Assembly (NCBI GenBank): GCA_943787485.1
Contig: CALSMP010000002.1
Coordinates: forward strand, 69,459-113,931
Length of the DNA stretch: 44,473 nucleotides
Source: an uncultured Luminiphilus sp.
GTDB taxonomy: Bacteria; Pseudomonadota; Gammaproteobacteria; Pseudomonadales; Halieaceae
Direction: 5' to 3'
This document shows, piece after piece, positions 34,381 to 43,200 of the stretch. Numbering within the stretch: position 1 is the first letter of the stretch; every line of letters begins with the position of its first letter. Under the pieces are notes generated by a model. It was given only the letters and a program-made list of their open reading frames with translations, did no database searches and was not told where the DNA came from. The translations under genes were made by a program, and so were the position numbers.

Positions 34381-35538
34381 TCACAACCGTTCCAGAATAG
34401 TGACGTTGGCCTGGCCGCCACCCTCGCACATAGTTTGTAGGCCGTAGCGCACCTGACGACGCTCCATTTCGTGTAACAGGGTGGTCATCAGTTTGGTGCC
34501 GGTCGCCCCCAGCGGATGGCCCAGTGCGATCGCTCCGCCATTCACGTTGGTTTGCTCGTGGGGATAACCGGTTTCGGCAAGCCAGGCCATGGGCACCGAG
34601 GCAAAGGCTTCGTTAATTTCCACCAAGTCGATATCCGCTAACGGTATGCCTGACTTGGCCACCGCTCGTGCCGTCGCCGGAATCGGCGCCGTTAGCATCC
34701 AGATAGGATCTTCGCCGCGCACAGTCATGTGAGCAATCCGCGCTCGCGGCGTCAGGTTGTACCGCTTCAGCGCTTCTTCGGAAACCACCAATACCGCCGA
34801 CGCGCCATCGCAGGTTTGGCTCGACACGGCAGCGGTAATGGAACCCCCTTCCTGCAATGGCTCAAGTTCGGCCATCGCCTCGAGAGAGGTATCTCGAATG
34901 GTTTCGTCGGCTGCGAGACCGCCGATGGGGATAATCTCTCGGTCGAAGTAGCCCGCATCAGTCGCCGCACGCGCCCGGCGATGGGATTCAAGCGCGAACA
35001 GCTCCATCGCCTCCCGGGACAGCTGCCATTTGTCTGCAATCATTTGGGCCGAGTTAAATTGCGTGACGAGTCCGGCACCGTATCGGGCTACCCACCCCTC
35101 ACTGCCGGTAAAAGGGTCGTTAAACCCGAGGGGCTGCCCGGCTAGCATGGCAGAGGAGATGGGAATGCTGCTCATGGTCTGAAGGCCGCCGGCAATAATC
35201 ACGTCCATGGTGCCCGACATCACTGCTTGAGCAGCAAAATGCACCGACTGCTGGGAGGAGCCGCACTGACGATCTATCGTCGTGCCCGGCACTTCGTCAC
35301 TGAGCCCCGCCGCCAGCCAGCAAGTTCGCGCAATATCACCCGCGAGCGGACCGATGGTATCGACACAGCCAAAGATGACATCATCGTATTCGTGGTCGGG
35401 AATGCCGTTTCGCTCAACGATCGCCTTGAGCACCGTTGCACCCAAATCAGCGCCATGCATCTGGGCCAGCGAGCCCCGACGCCGTCCGGTTGGCGTCCTC
35501 ACCGCATCAACGATATAGGCTTGAGCCTGTTGAACCAT
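34381..35538 (-). CDS. fadA6: FadA6-like thiolase
   Basis: A 385-residue thiolase closely resembling recalled Rv3556c (FadA6), which removes acetyl-CoA during ring C/D degradation. Catalytic residues: Cys92 in DRQCGSSQQ, His341 in GHPLGATG, Cys371 in TMCEGGGQAN. Distinctive shared runs are IFGCVDTIGP, IPISSAMLAG, PIPATARA and YGLQTMCEGGG. ATG 35538 with GAGGGGAT upstream. It sits between the FadE32-like and the Rv3548c-like genes in a tight same-strand run. Confidence 0.9.
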   Translation of the reverse strand: MVQQAQAYIVDAVRTPTGRRRGSLAQMHGADLGATVLKAIVERNGIPDHEYDDVIFGCVDTIGPLAGDIARTCWLAAGLSDEVPGTTIDRQCGSSQQSVHFAAQAVMSGTMDVIIAGGLQTMSSIPISSAMLAGQPLGFNDPFTGSEGWVARYGAGLVTQFNSAQMIADKWQLSREAMELFALESHRRARAATDAGYFDREIIPIGGLAADETIRDTSLEAMAELEPLQEGGSITAAVSSQTCDGASAVLVVSEEALKRYNLTPRARIAHMTVRGEDPIWMLTAPIPATARAVAKSGIPLADIDLVEINEAFASVPMAWLAETGYPHEQTNVNGGAIALGHPLGATGTKLMTTLLHEMERRQVRYGLQTMCEGGGQANVTILERL

Positions 35539-35564
35539 GAACTATCCCCTCGGTTGGCGGCGGC

Positions 35565-36665
35565 TTAGGCCGCGACGGTATCTGTCAGGGTGCGGCGTCC
35601 AAACGTGAACTCCGGGCCCAGCAATGCATTAGATTGCAGCAGCCATTCGTGAATCCGGTTTTTGTGGAATCCCTCATCACCCCACTCACGCGCCAATGCC
35701 CACGCGCGCTTCACCCAAATCTGTAAATCACATTCCCAGGTATACCCCATCGCGCCGTGTACCTGAATACAATGGCGCGCCGCCAGCAATGCCGCGCGGG
35801 ACGCCGCCACCTTGGCGTGTGACACGGCAAAGTCAGCCCGGCTCGGTGACACCTCCACGGTGTAAGCTGCGCGATAAACCACGGGTTTGGCGTATTCAAT
35901 TTGCACCGCCACGTCCGCCAACAGGTGTTTGACCGCCTGATTGGTTCCAATAGCTCGTCCAAACTGGGCTCGATCGCTGGTGTACCTGACGCTCTGTGCC
36001 ACCATCGCCTCAGCTAAACCCACCAACTGAGCCGCGGTAGCAAGCGCACCACGATTCAATGTACGGCGCCACAAGTCTGCGCCAACATCACCGCTGGCGA
36101 GGGAGGTTGCGTTCGCATTATCCAGCTCTGCCTCGAATAAACGCCTCGAAGGATCAACGCTTCTTTTAGATGCCAAGGCCACATGGTCACGAGCAACCAG
36201 GCTAACCTCTTCGCCTTGCCCCGCCAGCATCCAATTCGACCGGTCTCCAAAATTTATGAAGGGGTTAATCGGATGTGACACCGCCACAGTCATCTGCCCG
36301 CTGATGAGATCATCGACCATCGCCTGCAGCGAGTCACCGCCCAGTCCGCGCTCTAAAATATCGGTGAGCAGCGGCGCCACCACTAAGACCTGCTCAACAA
36401 CCGGCTCGGGCACCGCCATCTCGCCGCAGGCCTGTGCCAGCATCACAAAATCCGTCGCGCCGAGACCCAATCCTCCTAAAGTCTCTGGGATTAACATGCC
36501 CATGACGCCAAGCTCTGCGACTTGCGCCATAAACTCCGCGTCGACACCGGTATCAGTATCCCAACGCGCGCGTATACGCTCGGGCGTGACTTCTTGACTG
36601 AGCATTCCGCGCACCGCGTCCACAAAGGTGAGCTGATCTTCGGTAAAGGTGAAGTCCATCCCCAT
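35565..36665 (-). CDS. FadE32-like acyl-CoA dehydrogenase subunit
   Basis: A 366-residue acyl-CoA dehydrogenase-fold protein: MDFTFTEDQLTFVDAV start, IPETLGGLGLGATDFV, RAQFGRAIGTNQAVKHLLADVAVQ (in part RAQFGRAIGTNQ) and CIQVHGAMGYTWECDLQIWVKRA. It lacks the FERG-type base seen in its upstream neighbour, so it is probably the beta subunit of a FadE31-FadE32-type heterotetramer acting on a C/D-ring acyl-CoA. ATG 36665 with GAGGAAG is chosen, one base after the upstream stop; the frame from 36767 overlaps that gene and is rejected. FadE33 is the nearest alternative name. Confidence 0.82.
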   Translation of the reverse strand: MGMDFTFTEDQLTFVDAVRGMLSQEVTPERIRARWDTDTGVDAEFMAQVAELGVMGMLIPETLGGLGLGATDFVMLAQACGEMAVPEPVVEQVLVVAPLLTDILERGLGGDSLQAMVDDLISGQMTVAVSHPINPFINFGDRSNWMLAGQGEEVSLVARDHVALASKRSVDPSRRLFEAELDNANATSLASGDVGADLWRRTLNRGALATAAQLVGLAEAMVAQSVRYTSDRAQFGRAIGTNQAVKHLLADVAVQIEYAKPVVYRAAYTVEVSPSRADFAVSHAKVAASRAALLAARHCIQVHGAMGYTWECDLQIWVKRAWALAREWGDEGFHKNRIHEWLLQSNALLGPEFTFGRRTLTDTVAA

Positions 36666-36666
36666 A

Positions 36667-37833
36667 CTACTTCCTCGGCATGCCGAGCATACGCTCAGCA
36701 ATAATATTGCGCTGGATTTCGTTCGTTCCCGCATAAATTGGGCCCGACTGAGCAAACAAAAAGCCATCGAGCCATGGCCCGAGCTCCTGCAGCTCCAATG
36801 GTGTCGCGGGTTCTAGCTCGCCCCGAGCGCCAAGCAACTTCATCGCCGTTTCGTGGATGAGCAGATCCAGCTCTGACCAAAAGATCTTGTTACAGCTTGC
36901 CTCCGGTCCGATGCTGCCGCCGCCCACCAACTTAGACGCTGTTTGATACGTAGCAAGCGCATAGGCTTCAGCGTCCATATAGCAGCGCAGCACGGCGTCT
37001 TCGACCGAAGGGTCGAGCAAATCTTGTGCATGCTCCCGATAGAGGCGAACCAACCGTTTAGCCGCCTGCTGAAAGCGGGCTGGACTACGCAACATGAGCC
37101 CTCGTTCAAAGCCCGCGGTGGCCATGGCAATTCGCCAGCCCTCACCTTCGCCGCCTAACACGTTGAACGCCGGCACTCTGACATCATCGAAGAAAATTTC
37201 TGCAAACCCGGGTAAGCCATTTAACTGACGAATCGGCCGAACCGTTACGCCATCGGCGTTGAGCGGCACCAAGATCTTGGACAACCCGTGGTGCCGCTCC
37301 GAATCAGGGTCGGTCCTGAACAAGCCAAAACCCCAATCGGCAAACACGGCACGGGTCGACCAAATCTTTTGGCCGTTGATGACAAAGTCATCACCATCTC
37401 GAGTCGCAGAGCACCGAATCGCCGCCATGTCGGACCCGGCGTTGGGCTCCGACCAAGCCTGCGCCCATATTTCATCGCCACTGGCCATCGCCGGAATGAA
37501 TCGGGCTTTCTGCTCTTCGCTCCCATATTCCATGAGTGTAGGGCCGAGCAGAAAAATACCATTTTGATTTACCCTGAGCGGCGCACCCGCGCGGTAGTAC
37601 TCCTCTTCAAAAATAAGCCACTCAATCAAATCACAGCCGCGACCACCGTACGCTTCGGGCCAGGTCACCATACCCCAGTTGCCCTCGGCCAGAGTTCGCT
37701 CCCAAGCCCTGTGCGCCTCAAACCCCTCCGCGGTGTCAAATGAGGGGAGCGCCTGCGCCGGAACATGCGCTTGTAGCCAGTCGCGAACCTCTTCCCGAAA
37801 CGCTTGCTGGCTATCGCTATATCCTAAATTCAT
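36667..37833 (-). CDS. fadE31: FadE31-like acyl-CoA dehydrogenase
   Basis: A 388-residue acyl-CoA dehydrogenase resembling recalled Rv3562 (FadE31). Shared segments: NWGMVTWPEAYGGR, EEEYYRAGAPLRVNQNG, QAWSEPNAGSDMAAIR, NGQKIWSTRAVFADWGFGLFRTD (in part KIWSTRAVFADWGFG), GFERGLMLRSPARF and GPIYAGTNEIQRNIIAERMLG. The catalytic glutamate is probably Glu243 in FERG; the C-terminal position is Ala (YAGT). It would oxidise a late C/D-ring CoA intermediate together with the following FadE32-like subunit. The ATG follows the crotonase stop by 2 bp. FAD is the cofactor, with ETF as the expected electron acceptor. Confidence 0.87.
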   Translation of the reverse strand: MNLGYSDSQQAFREEVRDWLQAHVPAQALPSFDTAEGFEAHRAWERTLAEGNWGMVTWPEAYGGRGCDLIEWLIFEEEYYRAGAPLRVNQNGIFLLGPTLMEYGSEEQKARFIPAMASGDEIWAQAWSEPNAGSDMAAIRCSATRDGDDFVINGQKIWSTRAVFADWGFGLFRTDPDSERHHGLSKILVPLNADGVTVRPIRQLNGLPGFAEIFFDDVRVPAFNVLGGEGEGWRIAMATAGFERGLMLRSPARFQQAAKRLVRLYREHAQDLLDPSVEDAVLRCYMDAEAYALATYQTASKLVGGGSIGPEASCNKIFWSELDLLIHETAMKLLGARGELEPATPLELQELGPWLDGFLFAQSGPIYAGTNEIQRNIIAERMLGMPRK

Positions 37834-37835
37834 GC

Positions 37836-38714
37836 CTAGCTCTTATCCTGCTTCTTATTGGCCTCAGCCATTTTTTTCGCATCAAAGCCACCCAACTTAT
37901 CCCCGGACACCAAATCGTTGTGCACATGAGAAAAGTGATGCCACGCAAAGGCGGCCTCCATCCCTGCGCGTTTGCCTTGCAGATCTTCGACATTGTTGAT
38001 TGCCTGCTTGGTGAGAGCGAGGCCAAGTCGCGGCATGCCGGCTATTTTTTCAGCGAGCTGTTTAACGTCCTGGTGCAGGTTTTCGCGGGAACTGATTTGA
38101 TTGACCATTCCCATTTGGTAGGCACGTTCGACACCCATCTTGTTGCCCGTAAACAAAAACTCTTTAGCAATTCGCGGGTTCAATTCGTAAGGGTGCGCAA
38201 AATACTCGACGCCCGGAATACCCATTCGAACCACAGGATCAGAGAAGTAAGCATCATCTGTTGCCACAATGAGATCGCAGACCCAGGCCAACATTAGCCC
38301 GCCAGCAATGCAAGCACCCTGGACCGCCGCAATCGTCGGCTTTGGAATGTCACGCCAGCGACGACACATGCCGAGATAAGCCTCGGCCTCACGCACATAC
38401 AGAAACTCGCCACCTTCTTTGTTGGCGTGGTCATACCACATCGACACACGGTCCTGACTCAGATGGACATCGCGTCCCGGCGTCCCGATATCATGTCCCG
38501 CCGAGAAGTGCTTGCCCTCGCCTCGGAGTACGATAACTTTCACCTCATCATCGGCAACCGCGCGCTTAAAAGCGTCGTCAAGCTCATAGGTCATCCTGCC
38601 GTTCTGCGCATTGTTGTACTGAGGCCGATTCATCGTAATCCAGGCGACACCCTCCTCGACCGAATAAAGGACGATATCTACCTCTTGTTCAGCGCTATCT
38701 TTTGACTCACTCAT
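37836..38714 (-). CDS. crotonase-family enzyme lacking the hydratase glutamates
   Basis: A 292-residue crotonase-fold protein placed where EchA20 sits in actinobacteria, between ipdB and the FadE genes. The CoA-binding and oxyanion segments are GKHFSAGHDIGTPG (67-80) and IAAVQGACIAGGLMLAWVCD (128-147). The two glutamates of enoyl-CoA hydratases are replaced (Met141 and Val161 or nearby), so simple hydration is unlikely. It has an insert of about 40 residues after the first loop (WYDHANKEGGEFLYVREAEAY) and a C-terminal extension (HHFSHVHNDLVSGDKLGGFD). It does not look like EchA20 itself. Its ATG overlaps the ipdB stop in an ATGA. A role in ring D or C opening or in isomerisation is inferred from place only. 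Confidence 0.82.
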   Translation of the reverse strand: MSESKDSAEQEVDIVLYSVEEGVAWITMNRPQYNNAQNGRMTYELDDAFKRAVADDEVKVIVLRGEGKHFSAGHDIGTPGRDVHLSQDRVSMWYDHANKEGGEFLYVREAEAYLGMCRRWRDIPKPTIAAVQGACIAGGLMLAWVCDLIVATDDAYFSDPVVRMGIPGVEYFAHPYELNPRIAKEFLFTGNKMGVERAYQMGMVNQISSRENLHQDVKQLAEKIAGMPRLGLALTKQAINNVEDLQGKRAGMEAAFAWHHFSHVHNDLVSGDKLGGFDAKKMAEANKKQDKS

Positions 38715-39517
38715 GCGGACTCCTCTACCGTCTTTCGGCGACCCGGGGGATTTCCCTTAATCTGCTTCGCACGGGCGTTTCCGGGATCAAGCTCGGCGAT
38801 GACTTCCAGCTGCGCCGCTGTAGGCGCTGGCGTCTCTACCAGACCATCCGCGACTGCAACATCGAACCCGGTATTGTCGCGAACCTCGTCTAACGTGACT
38901 CCCGGATGCAAACTGACCACGCGCATCTGGTGGTTGTCGCCCAAAAAGTCCATGACACAAAGATTGGTAATCACCGACCTGATGTCGATATCCCCAAGTC
39001 GATAACCCCTTGGCAAACGCTCCGGGTTGTAACCAATGGAGCACACGACATCGCATTCGCCAGCGACAAATACGCGCGTCGAATGTTGCGGGACGAAGAA
39101 CGAGTTAGCGTGGGAAATCGAATTTCCGGGAAAGCCGCGCATCCCCAACAGCTGTACTTTGGGTTGCTGATAGGTTCCACCCAGCGCCGAAATGTTTGTT
39201 TGGCCAAAACGATCAATCTGTGAGGGCCCCACCAATGCATGGCGTGCACCGCTCCACACATTGTCAAAAATTCGGGCAAACCCCATCCAGTTTTCGTTGG
39301 CCTGACCGTCATGACTGGCGAGCCCGCTAACCGGATTTGGGGATGACAACACAAACGACTGGCTGTCGGTCATCATCATGTCAGGATTGCTAGTGCGCAT
39401 GGCCAAACTGGCCGCCAACCTCGGCAGGAGGCCGATGCCCGTCGCCAAGACTTCACCGTCGCGGTCAAAGACCCGACTAGCCGCACAAACCATCAGCTCC
39501 GCTAGCGAATAGGTCAT
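38711..39517 (-). CDS. ipdB: IpdB, beta subunit of the ring-C-cleaving hydrolase
   Basis: A 268-residue CoA-transferase-fold protein. With IpdA it forms the heterotetrameric IpdAB, which hydrolyses ring C of the steroid intermediate COCHEA-CoA (known from Mycobacterium and Rhodococcus). Segments seen: LMVCAASRVFDRDGEVLATGIG (in part AASRVFDRDGEV), QIDRFGQTNISALGG, GFPGNSISHANSFFVPQHSTR and VSLHPGVTLDEVRDNTGFD. ATG 39517 has AAGGAG upstream, 11 bp after the ipdA stop. A classical CoA transferase is the formal alternative, but the partner and the operon argue for IpdAB. Confidence 0.88.
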   Translation of the reverse strand: MTYSLAELMVCAASRVFDRDGEVLATGIGLLPRLAASLAMRTSNPDMMMTDSQSFVLSSPNPVSGLASHDGQANENWMGFARIFDNVWSGARHALVGPSQIDRFGQTNISALGGTYQQPKVQLLGMRGFPGNSISHANSFFVPQHSTRVFVAGECDVVCSIGYNPERLPRGYRLGDIDIRSVITNLCVMDFLGDNHQMRVVSLHPGVTLDEVRDNTGFDVAVADGLVETPAPTAAQLEVIAELDPGNARAKQIKGNPPGRRKTVEESA

Positions 39518-39528
39518 CCTCGACTCCT

Positions 39529-40401
39529 TTAATAGACCGGCTTGGGCAGTGCCTGAATGGCTTCAAGCCCACCCACCGATGATTGATAGTCGTTTTCGGT
39601 GGCACCGAGGAAGGCTTCGGCCCAAGCCTCATACCCCCCATCAGCCATCAATTCACCGTATTTTTTGTAATGTGCGACATCAAACCCGTACAGCGGGTCG
39701 TTGGAACTAGGATGTGCTCCTCCCGGGATGTGAACCACCGCTTGGGTACAGTTGCGCTCCCAGTACACCCGGCGCGCTACTTCCGGGTTGGCATAATGAC
39801 CGGAATCCACAATGTTGTCTGCTGAAACGATGGTGTGATCAGCCGCCCTTGCAAACCAGTCATCCATGTAGTGGTCGGGACTCGCTATTTCACACACCCC
39901 ACGACGATCGGCAGCAGTCACCTGCAGCAGCGCCACATCGGGCTTGAGCGCAGGCATCGCCACCCACTCTTTCTCATCATAGGGACTGTCTACCAAGGCT
40001 ATATCAGGTGCATGCCCCAGCAGGTCCGTACCGAGACCGATACGAGTGGGAATGAAGGGGCAACCCCAAGCCGCGGCCCTTAGGCCGAGCAACATCATGC
40101 CCTCATCAATTTCCATGACCTCAATATCGCCAGCTTCGCGGGCTTTCCTGAAGGCGGGTTCAAGCGGCATAAAATCGAGGGAGACAAACGCAAAAATAAC
40201 TTTTCTAACCTTGCCGGCCGCACAGAGCAGACCAACATCCGCCCCACCGTATGCGATCACCGTGAGATCTTTCACGTCGGTTCTGAGAAGCTCCCTGACC
40301 AAGGCCATGGGCTTTCTTCGCGGACCCCATCCACCAATACCTATCGTCATGCCATCTTTAATGACAGAGAGGGCGTCACTGGCGCTAACCAGTTTGTCCA
40401 T
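39529..40401 (-). CDS. ipdA: IpdA, alpha subunit of the ring-C-cleaving hydrolase
   Basis: A 290-residue protein closely resembling recalled Rv3551 (IpdA). Shared segments: DGMTIGIGGWGPRRKPMALVR (in part GIGGWGPRRKPMA), TVIAYGGADVGLLCAAGKV, FVSLDFMPLEP, IDEGMMLLGLRAA, and AHPSSNDPLYGFD. Glu100 in IDEGMM corresponds to the glutamate I recall as catalytic in rhodococcal IpdA. It starts at ATG 40401 (MDKLVSASDALSV), with AAGGAA upstream; the longer frame from 40464 adds 21 unlikely residues. It is the first gene of the minus-strand steroid operon and divergent from fadD3, with a 143-bp gap. Confidence 0.9.
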   Translation of the reverse strand: MDKLVSASDALSVIKDGMTIGIGGWGPRRKPMALVRELLRTDVKDLTVIAYGGADVGLLCAAGKVRKVIFAFVSLDFMPLEPAFRKAREAGDIEVMEIDEGMMLLGLRAAAWGCPFIPTRIGLGTDLLGHAPDIALVDSPYDEKEWVAMPALKPDVALLQVTAADRRGVCEIASPDHYMDDWFARAADHTIVSADNIVDSGHYANPEVARRVYWERNCTQAVVHIPGGAHPSSNDPLYGFDVAHYKKYGELMADGGYEAWAEAFLGATENDYQSSVGGLEAIQALPKPVY

Positions 40402-40544
40402 GCGCGCGTTCCTTAAGGGGGAAATCTGGGATTTCAGTATCAAATTCGACCATTCTTTGATCATCCCCCATTGAGACTATGACAAGCAGCGACTCAAGCA
40501 CTAGTTTGGCCACTACTACTTCCACCTCGCTTTCTGGAGTTCCC
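40402..40544. promoter_or_regulatory. divergent promoter region, ipdA operon / fadD3
   Basis: This 143-bp gap must carry the promoters of the 13-gene ipdA run and of fadD3-hsaC. A weak plus-strand candidate is TTTGAT, 16 bases, TATGAC, which would start near 40479 and favours the ATG at 40545. I see no KstR- or KstR2-type palindrome, so the regulator is unknown. Confidence 0.45.
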
Positions 40545-42151
40545 ATGTCGCTGGTCCAAGCTGATACGCTGGCGTCTATCCCCCAGCTGCTGGCCAACAG
40601 GGCGAGTCAACTTGGCCGGAAGCCTTTTGTTATCGATGGTCCCGTATCCCTAAGCTACGAGAACGCATTCCAGCAGGCGCGCGCTATCGGCGCATGGCTA
40701 CTTTCCCGCGGGTGCCAACCGGGAGATCGGATCGGCATTTGGGCGCCAAACTGCTTCCAATGGGTCGTGGCGGCACTGGGTTCCCAACTCATCGGCGCCA
40801 CCCTCGTCACCCTCAACACCCGCTACAAAAGCGCCGAGGCTGCGCAGATCCTCAATCAGAGTGGCTGCCGATGGCTCTTTTGCATCGACAACTTTCTCGG
40901 CGTTGACTACCCGGCCCAACTGCAGTCGCAGTCAGTGCCCTCCCTTGAGGATGTGATTACGATAACGCTGCAGCGACAAGACGACCATTTCAGCCAGTGT
41001 CTGGCTCAAGGCGAGGGGCTCCTGCGATCAAGCCAATATCGTGACAGCCTTGCCGCTGCCGAGGCACAGGTGGCCGGCGACACCCCATCGGACATTCTCT
41101 TTACCTCAGGCACCACCGGTCAGCCCAAGGGCGTTGTTACAGCGCACCAGCAAAACCTTCGGGCGTTCTCACAATTTGCCAATATCTTGGGACTGGATAG
41201 CGAGGATCGCTATCTAATCATCAATCCCTTCTTCCACAGCTTTGGCTACAAAGCGGGATGGCTTGCTACGCTTATTGCAGGAGCTACCGCCTATCCATTG
41301 GCAGTGTTTGATGTTCCAGAGGTGATGGCGCAGGTCGAGCAACACGCGATCAACGTCATGCCCGGCCCGCCTACTTTGTTTCGCTCGATCATCGATCATC
41401 CCGACTTCGATGTGAAGCGCCTAGCGTCTTTGCAAAAGGCCACTACGGGTGCAGCGGTGATTCCGACACAGTTGATTGAGGACATGTGGCAGGTGCTCGG
41501 GCTTGAGACCGTTATCACCGCCTACGGTCTCTCCGAGACCTGCGGTCTGGTCACCATGTGTCGCCAAGGCGACAGCGCGCATACACTATCGCGACCACCT
41601 CGGGCCGGGCTATCCCCGATATCGAGGTGGCCATCGTTGATACTCAGAATCGACCCCTCCCCGCTGGTGAGACCGGAGAAATCGTCGTGAGGGGCTACAA
41701 CGTGATGCAAGGCTACTTCAACAATTCGGAAGCCACTGAGGAGACTATCGACAAGGGGGGCTGGCTGCACACAGGAGACATTGGCCATCTCGACGAAAAG
41801 GGCAACCTCTCTATCACCGATCGACTCAAAGATATGTATATCAGCGGTGGGTTCAATTGCTACCCCGCGGAGATTGAACAACAGTTGGTGCAACACCCCT
41901 CAATTGCTCAAGCAGCCGTCATCGGGATTGCCGATCCTAGACTAGGGGAAGTGGGCGCGGCATTTTTGATCGCGGCGGCTAACGCCGAAGACCCTGCGTC
42001 TCAGACCGACGATGAGCTTATGGCTTGGTGCAAGAGCACGATGGCTAATTACAAAGTGCCACGGAAATTTATTTGGGTTAACAGCCTCCCGCTCAATGCC
42101 ACTGGCAAGGTGATGAAGCAGGAATTACGAAAGCAACTGGCACAACACTGA
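40545..42151 (+). pseudogene. fadD3: FadD3-like HIP-CoA ligase, frameshifted in this sequence
   Basis: Two overlapping frames give a 535-residue AMP-forming ligase that recalls Rv3561 (FadD3), which adds CoA to HIP, the C/D-ring propanoate left after ring A/B cleavage. Features: P-loop FTSGTTGQPKGV (186-197), INPFFHSFGYKAG, VMPGPPTLFRSI, ITAYGLSETCG; in the second frame GWLHTGDIGHLDEKGNLSITDRLKDMY (in part HTGDIGHLDEKG), SGGFNCYPAEIE and LNATGKVMKQELR with the catalytic Lys. The break lies near 41573-41580 at GCGCGC: one GC unit fewer joins the frames as DSAYTIATT. ATG 40545 behind CTGGAG is preferred; ATG 40479 adds a Ser/Thr-rich lead of 22 residues. hsaC follows after 22 bp. Confidence 0.85.
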
Positions 42152-42173
42152 ACAACCATATGGGGAGTTAAGG

Positions 42174-43082
42174 ATGGCAATCAAGAGCCTTGGTTACATT
42201 GGCGTTATAAGCCAACAACAAGAAGCCTGGAGAGACTTTGCCTGCGGCGTTATGGGGCTTGAGGACGTGAGCGACCGCTGTAACGCCAACGAGGGCGAAC
42301 TTTTTTTCAAGATGGACGACCACCCTTTCAGGCTGTTCATCGAGCCTGGGGACACCGAAACCCTCGGGGTTTGCGGGTGGGAAACTAATTCAGCCGCAGG
42401 CCTACAGGAAGTGGCTGATGCGCTGGCAGCAGCCGGCGTGGCGTTTTCTTGGGGCTCAGAGGAGCTCATCAATCGGCGCAAAGTGCAGAACTTGCTCAGC
42501 TTTATTGACCCTGCAGGCAACAAACACGAAGCATACTGGGGGGTGGTCTCGGACTTTGCGACCTTCAATTCGGCAACCGGGGTCAGCGGGTTCGTGACCG
42601 GGGATCAAGGCTGCGGCCATATTGTATTGCCGGCACCTAACTTCGATGAGACCACGCAATTTTTTACCGAGGTCCTGGGCTTTGGCCTCTCGGATCTGAT
42701 GAAAATTCGCTTCACCCCCGACCCCGAGGAGCCGATCAAGCGTCTCTGGTTCATGCATTGCAATAAACGGCACCACAGCCTCGGTCTATTCGAGATGCCT
42801 ATGCCCGCAGGTTGTGTCCATCTGATGGTCGAAGCCGCCGACGTGGACGAGGTCGGCAAGTGTAATGACCGACGAATCGCCGCAGGCGTGAAATTGACCG
42901 GCACGCTTGGCCGACACGCCAACGATCACATGGTCTCCTTTTACATGCGCTCCCCGACAGGGTTTGACATTGAATACGGCGCCGAAGGAAGAACCGTCAG
43001 TGACTGGCGCGATTACGAGGTATTTGAGAGCACTGTGGCCAGCTTTTGGGGTCACGACTTCAGCGTCGGCCAGATGGACTAA
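42174..43082 (+). CDS. hsaC: extradiol ring-cleavage dioxygenase HsaC
   Basis: A 302-residue type I extradiol dioxygenase that opens the catecholic ring A of 3,4-DHSA with O2. It has the two-domain vicinal-oxygen-chelate layout; the Fe(II) ligands are His149 (CGHIVL), His216 (CVHLMVE) and Glu267 (FDIEYG). The second-sphere His200 (KRHHSLG) and Tyr257 (SFYMRSPTG) also fit BphC/HsaC. Length matches recalled Rv3568c (300). TesB of Comamonas is the proteobacterial equivalent. GGGAGTTAAGG lies before ATG 42174. It is co-directional with fadD3, 22 bp downstream of it, and precedes hsaA by 118 bp. Confidence 0.92.
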   Translation: MAIKSLGYIGVISQQQEAWRDFACGVMGLEDVSDRCNANEGELFFKMDDHPFRLFIEPGDTETLGVCGWETNSAAGLQEVADALAAAGVAFSWGSEELINRRKVQNLLSFIDPAGNKHEAYWGVVSDFATFNSATGVSGFVTGDQGCGHIVLPAPNFDETTQFFTEVLGFGLSDLMKIRFTPDPEEPIKRLWFMHCNKRHHSLGLFEMPMPAGCVHLMVEAADVDEVGKCNDRRIAAGVKLTGTLGRHANDHMVSFYMRSPTGFDIEYGAEGRTVSDWRDYEVFESTVASFWGHDFSVGQMD

Positions 43083-43200
43083 CTGAGGCTAGACAAAACG
43101 CGTTACTCCATACGAGTGATGCCAGGGTTGGCGCGGTTTGCAACGATGGACAGTCATTAATCGATTGAATCAGACGGGACGCCGTCGGTAGGGGAAGTGT

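Noticed and set aside
40402..40544. KstR or KstR2 operator between ipdA and fadD3
   Set aside because: I looked for the recalled TNNAAC-NN-GTTNNA and AAGCAAG-type dyads and found none.
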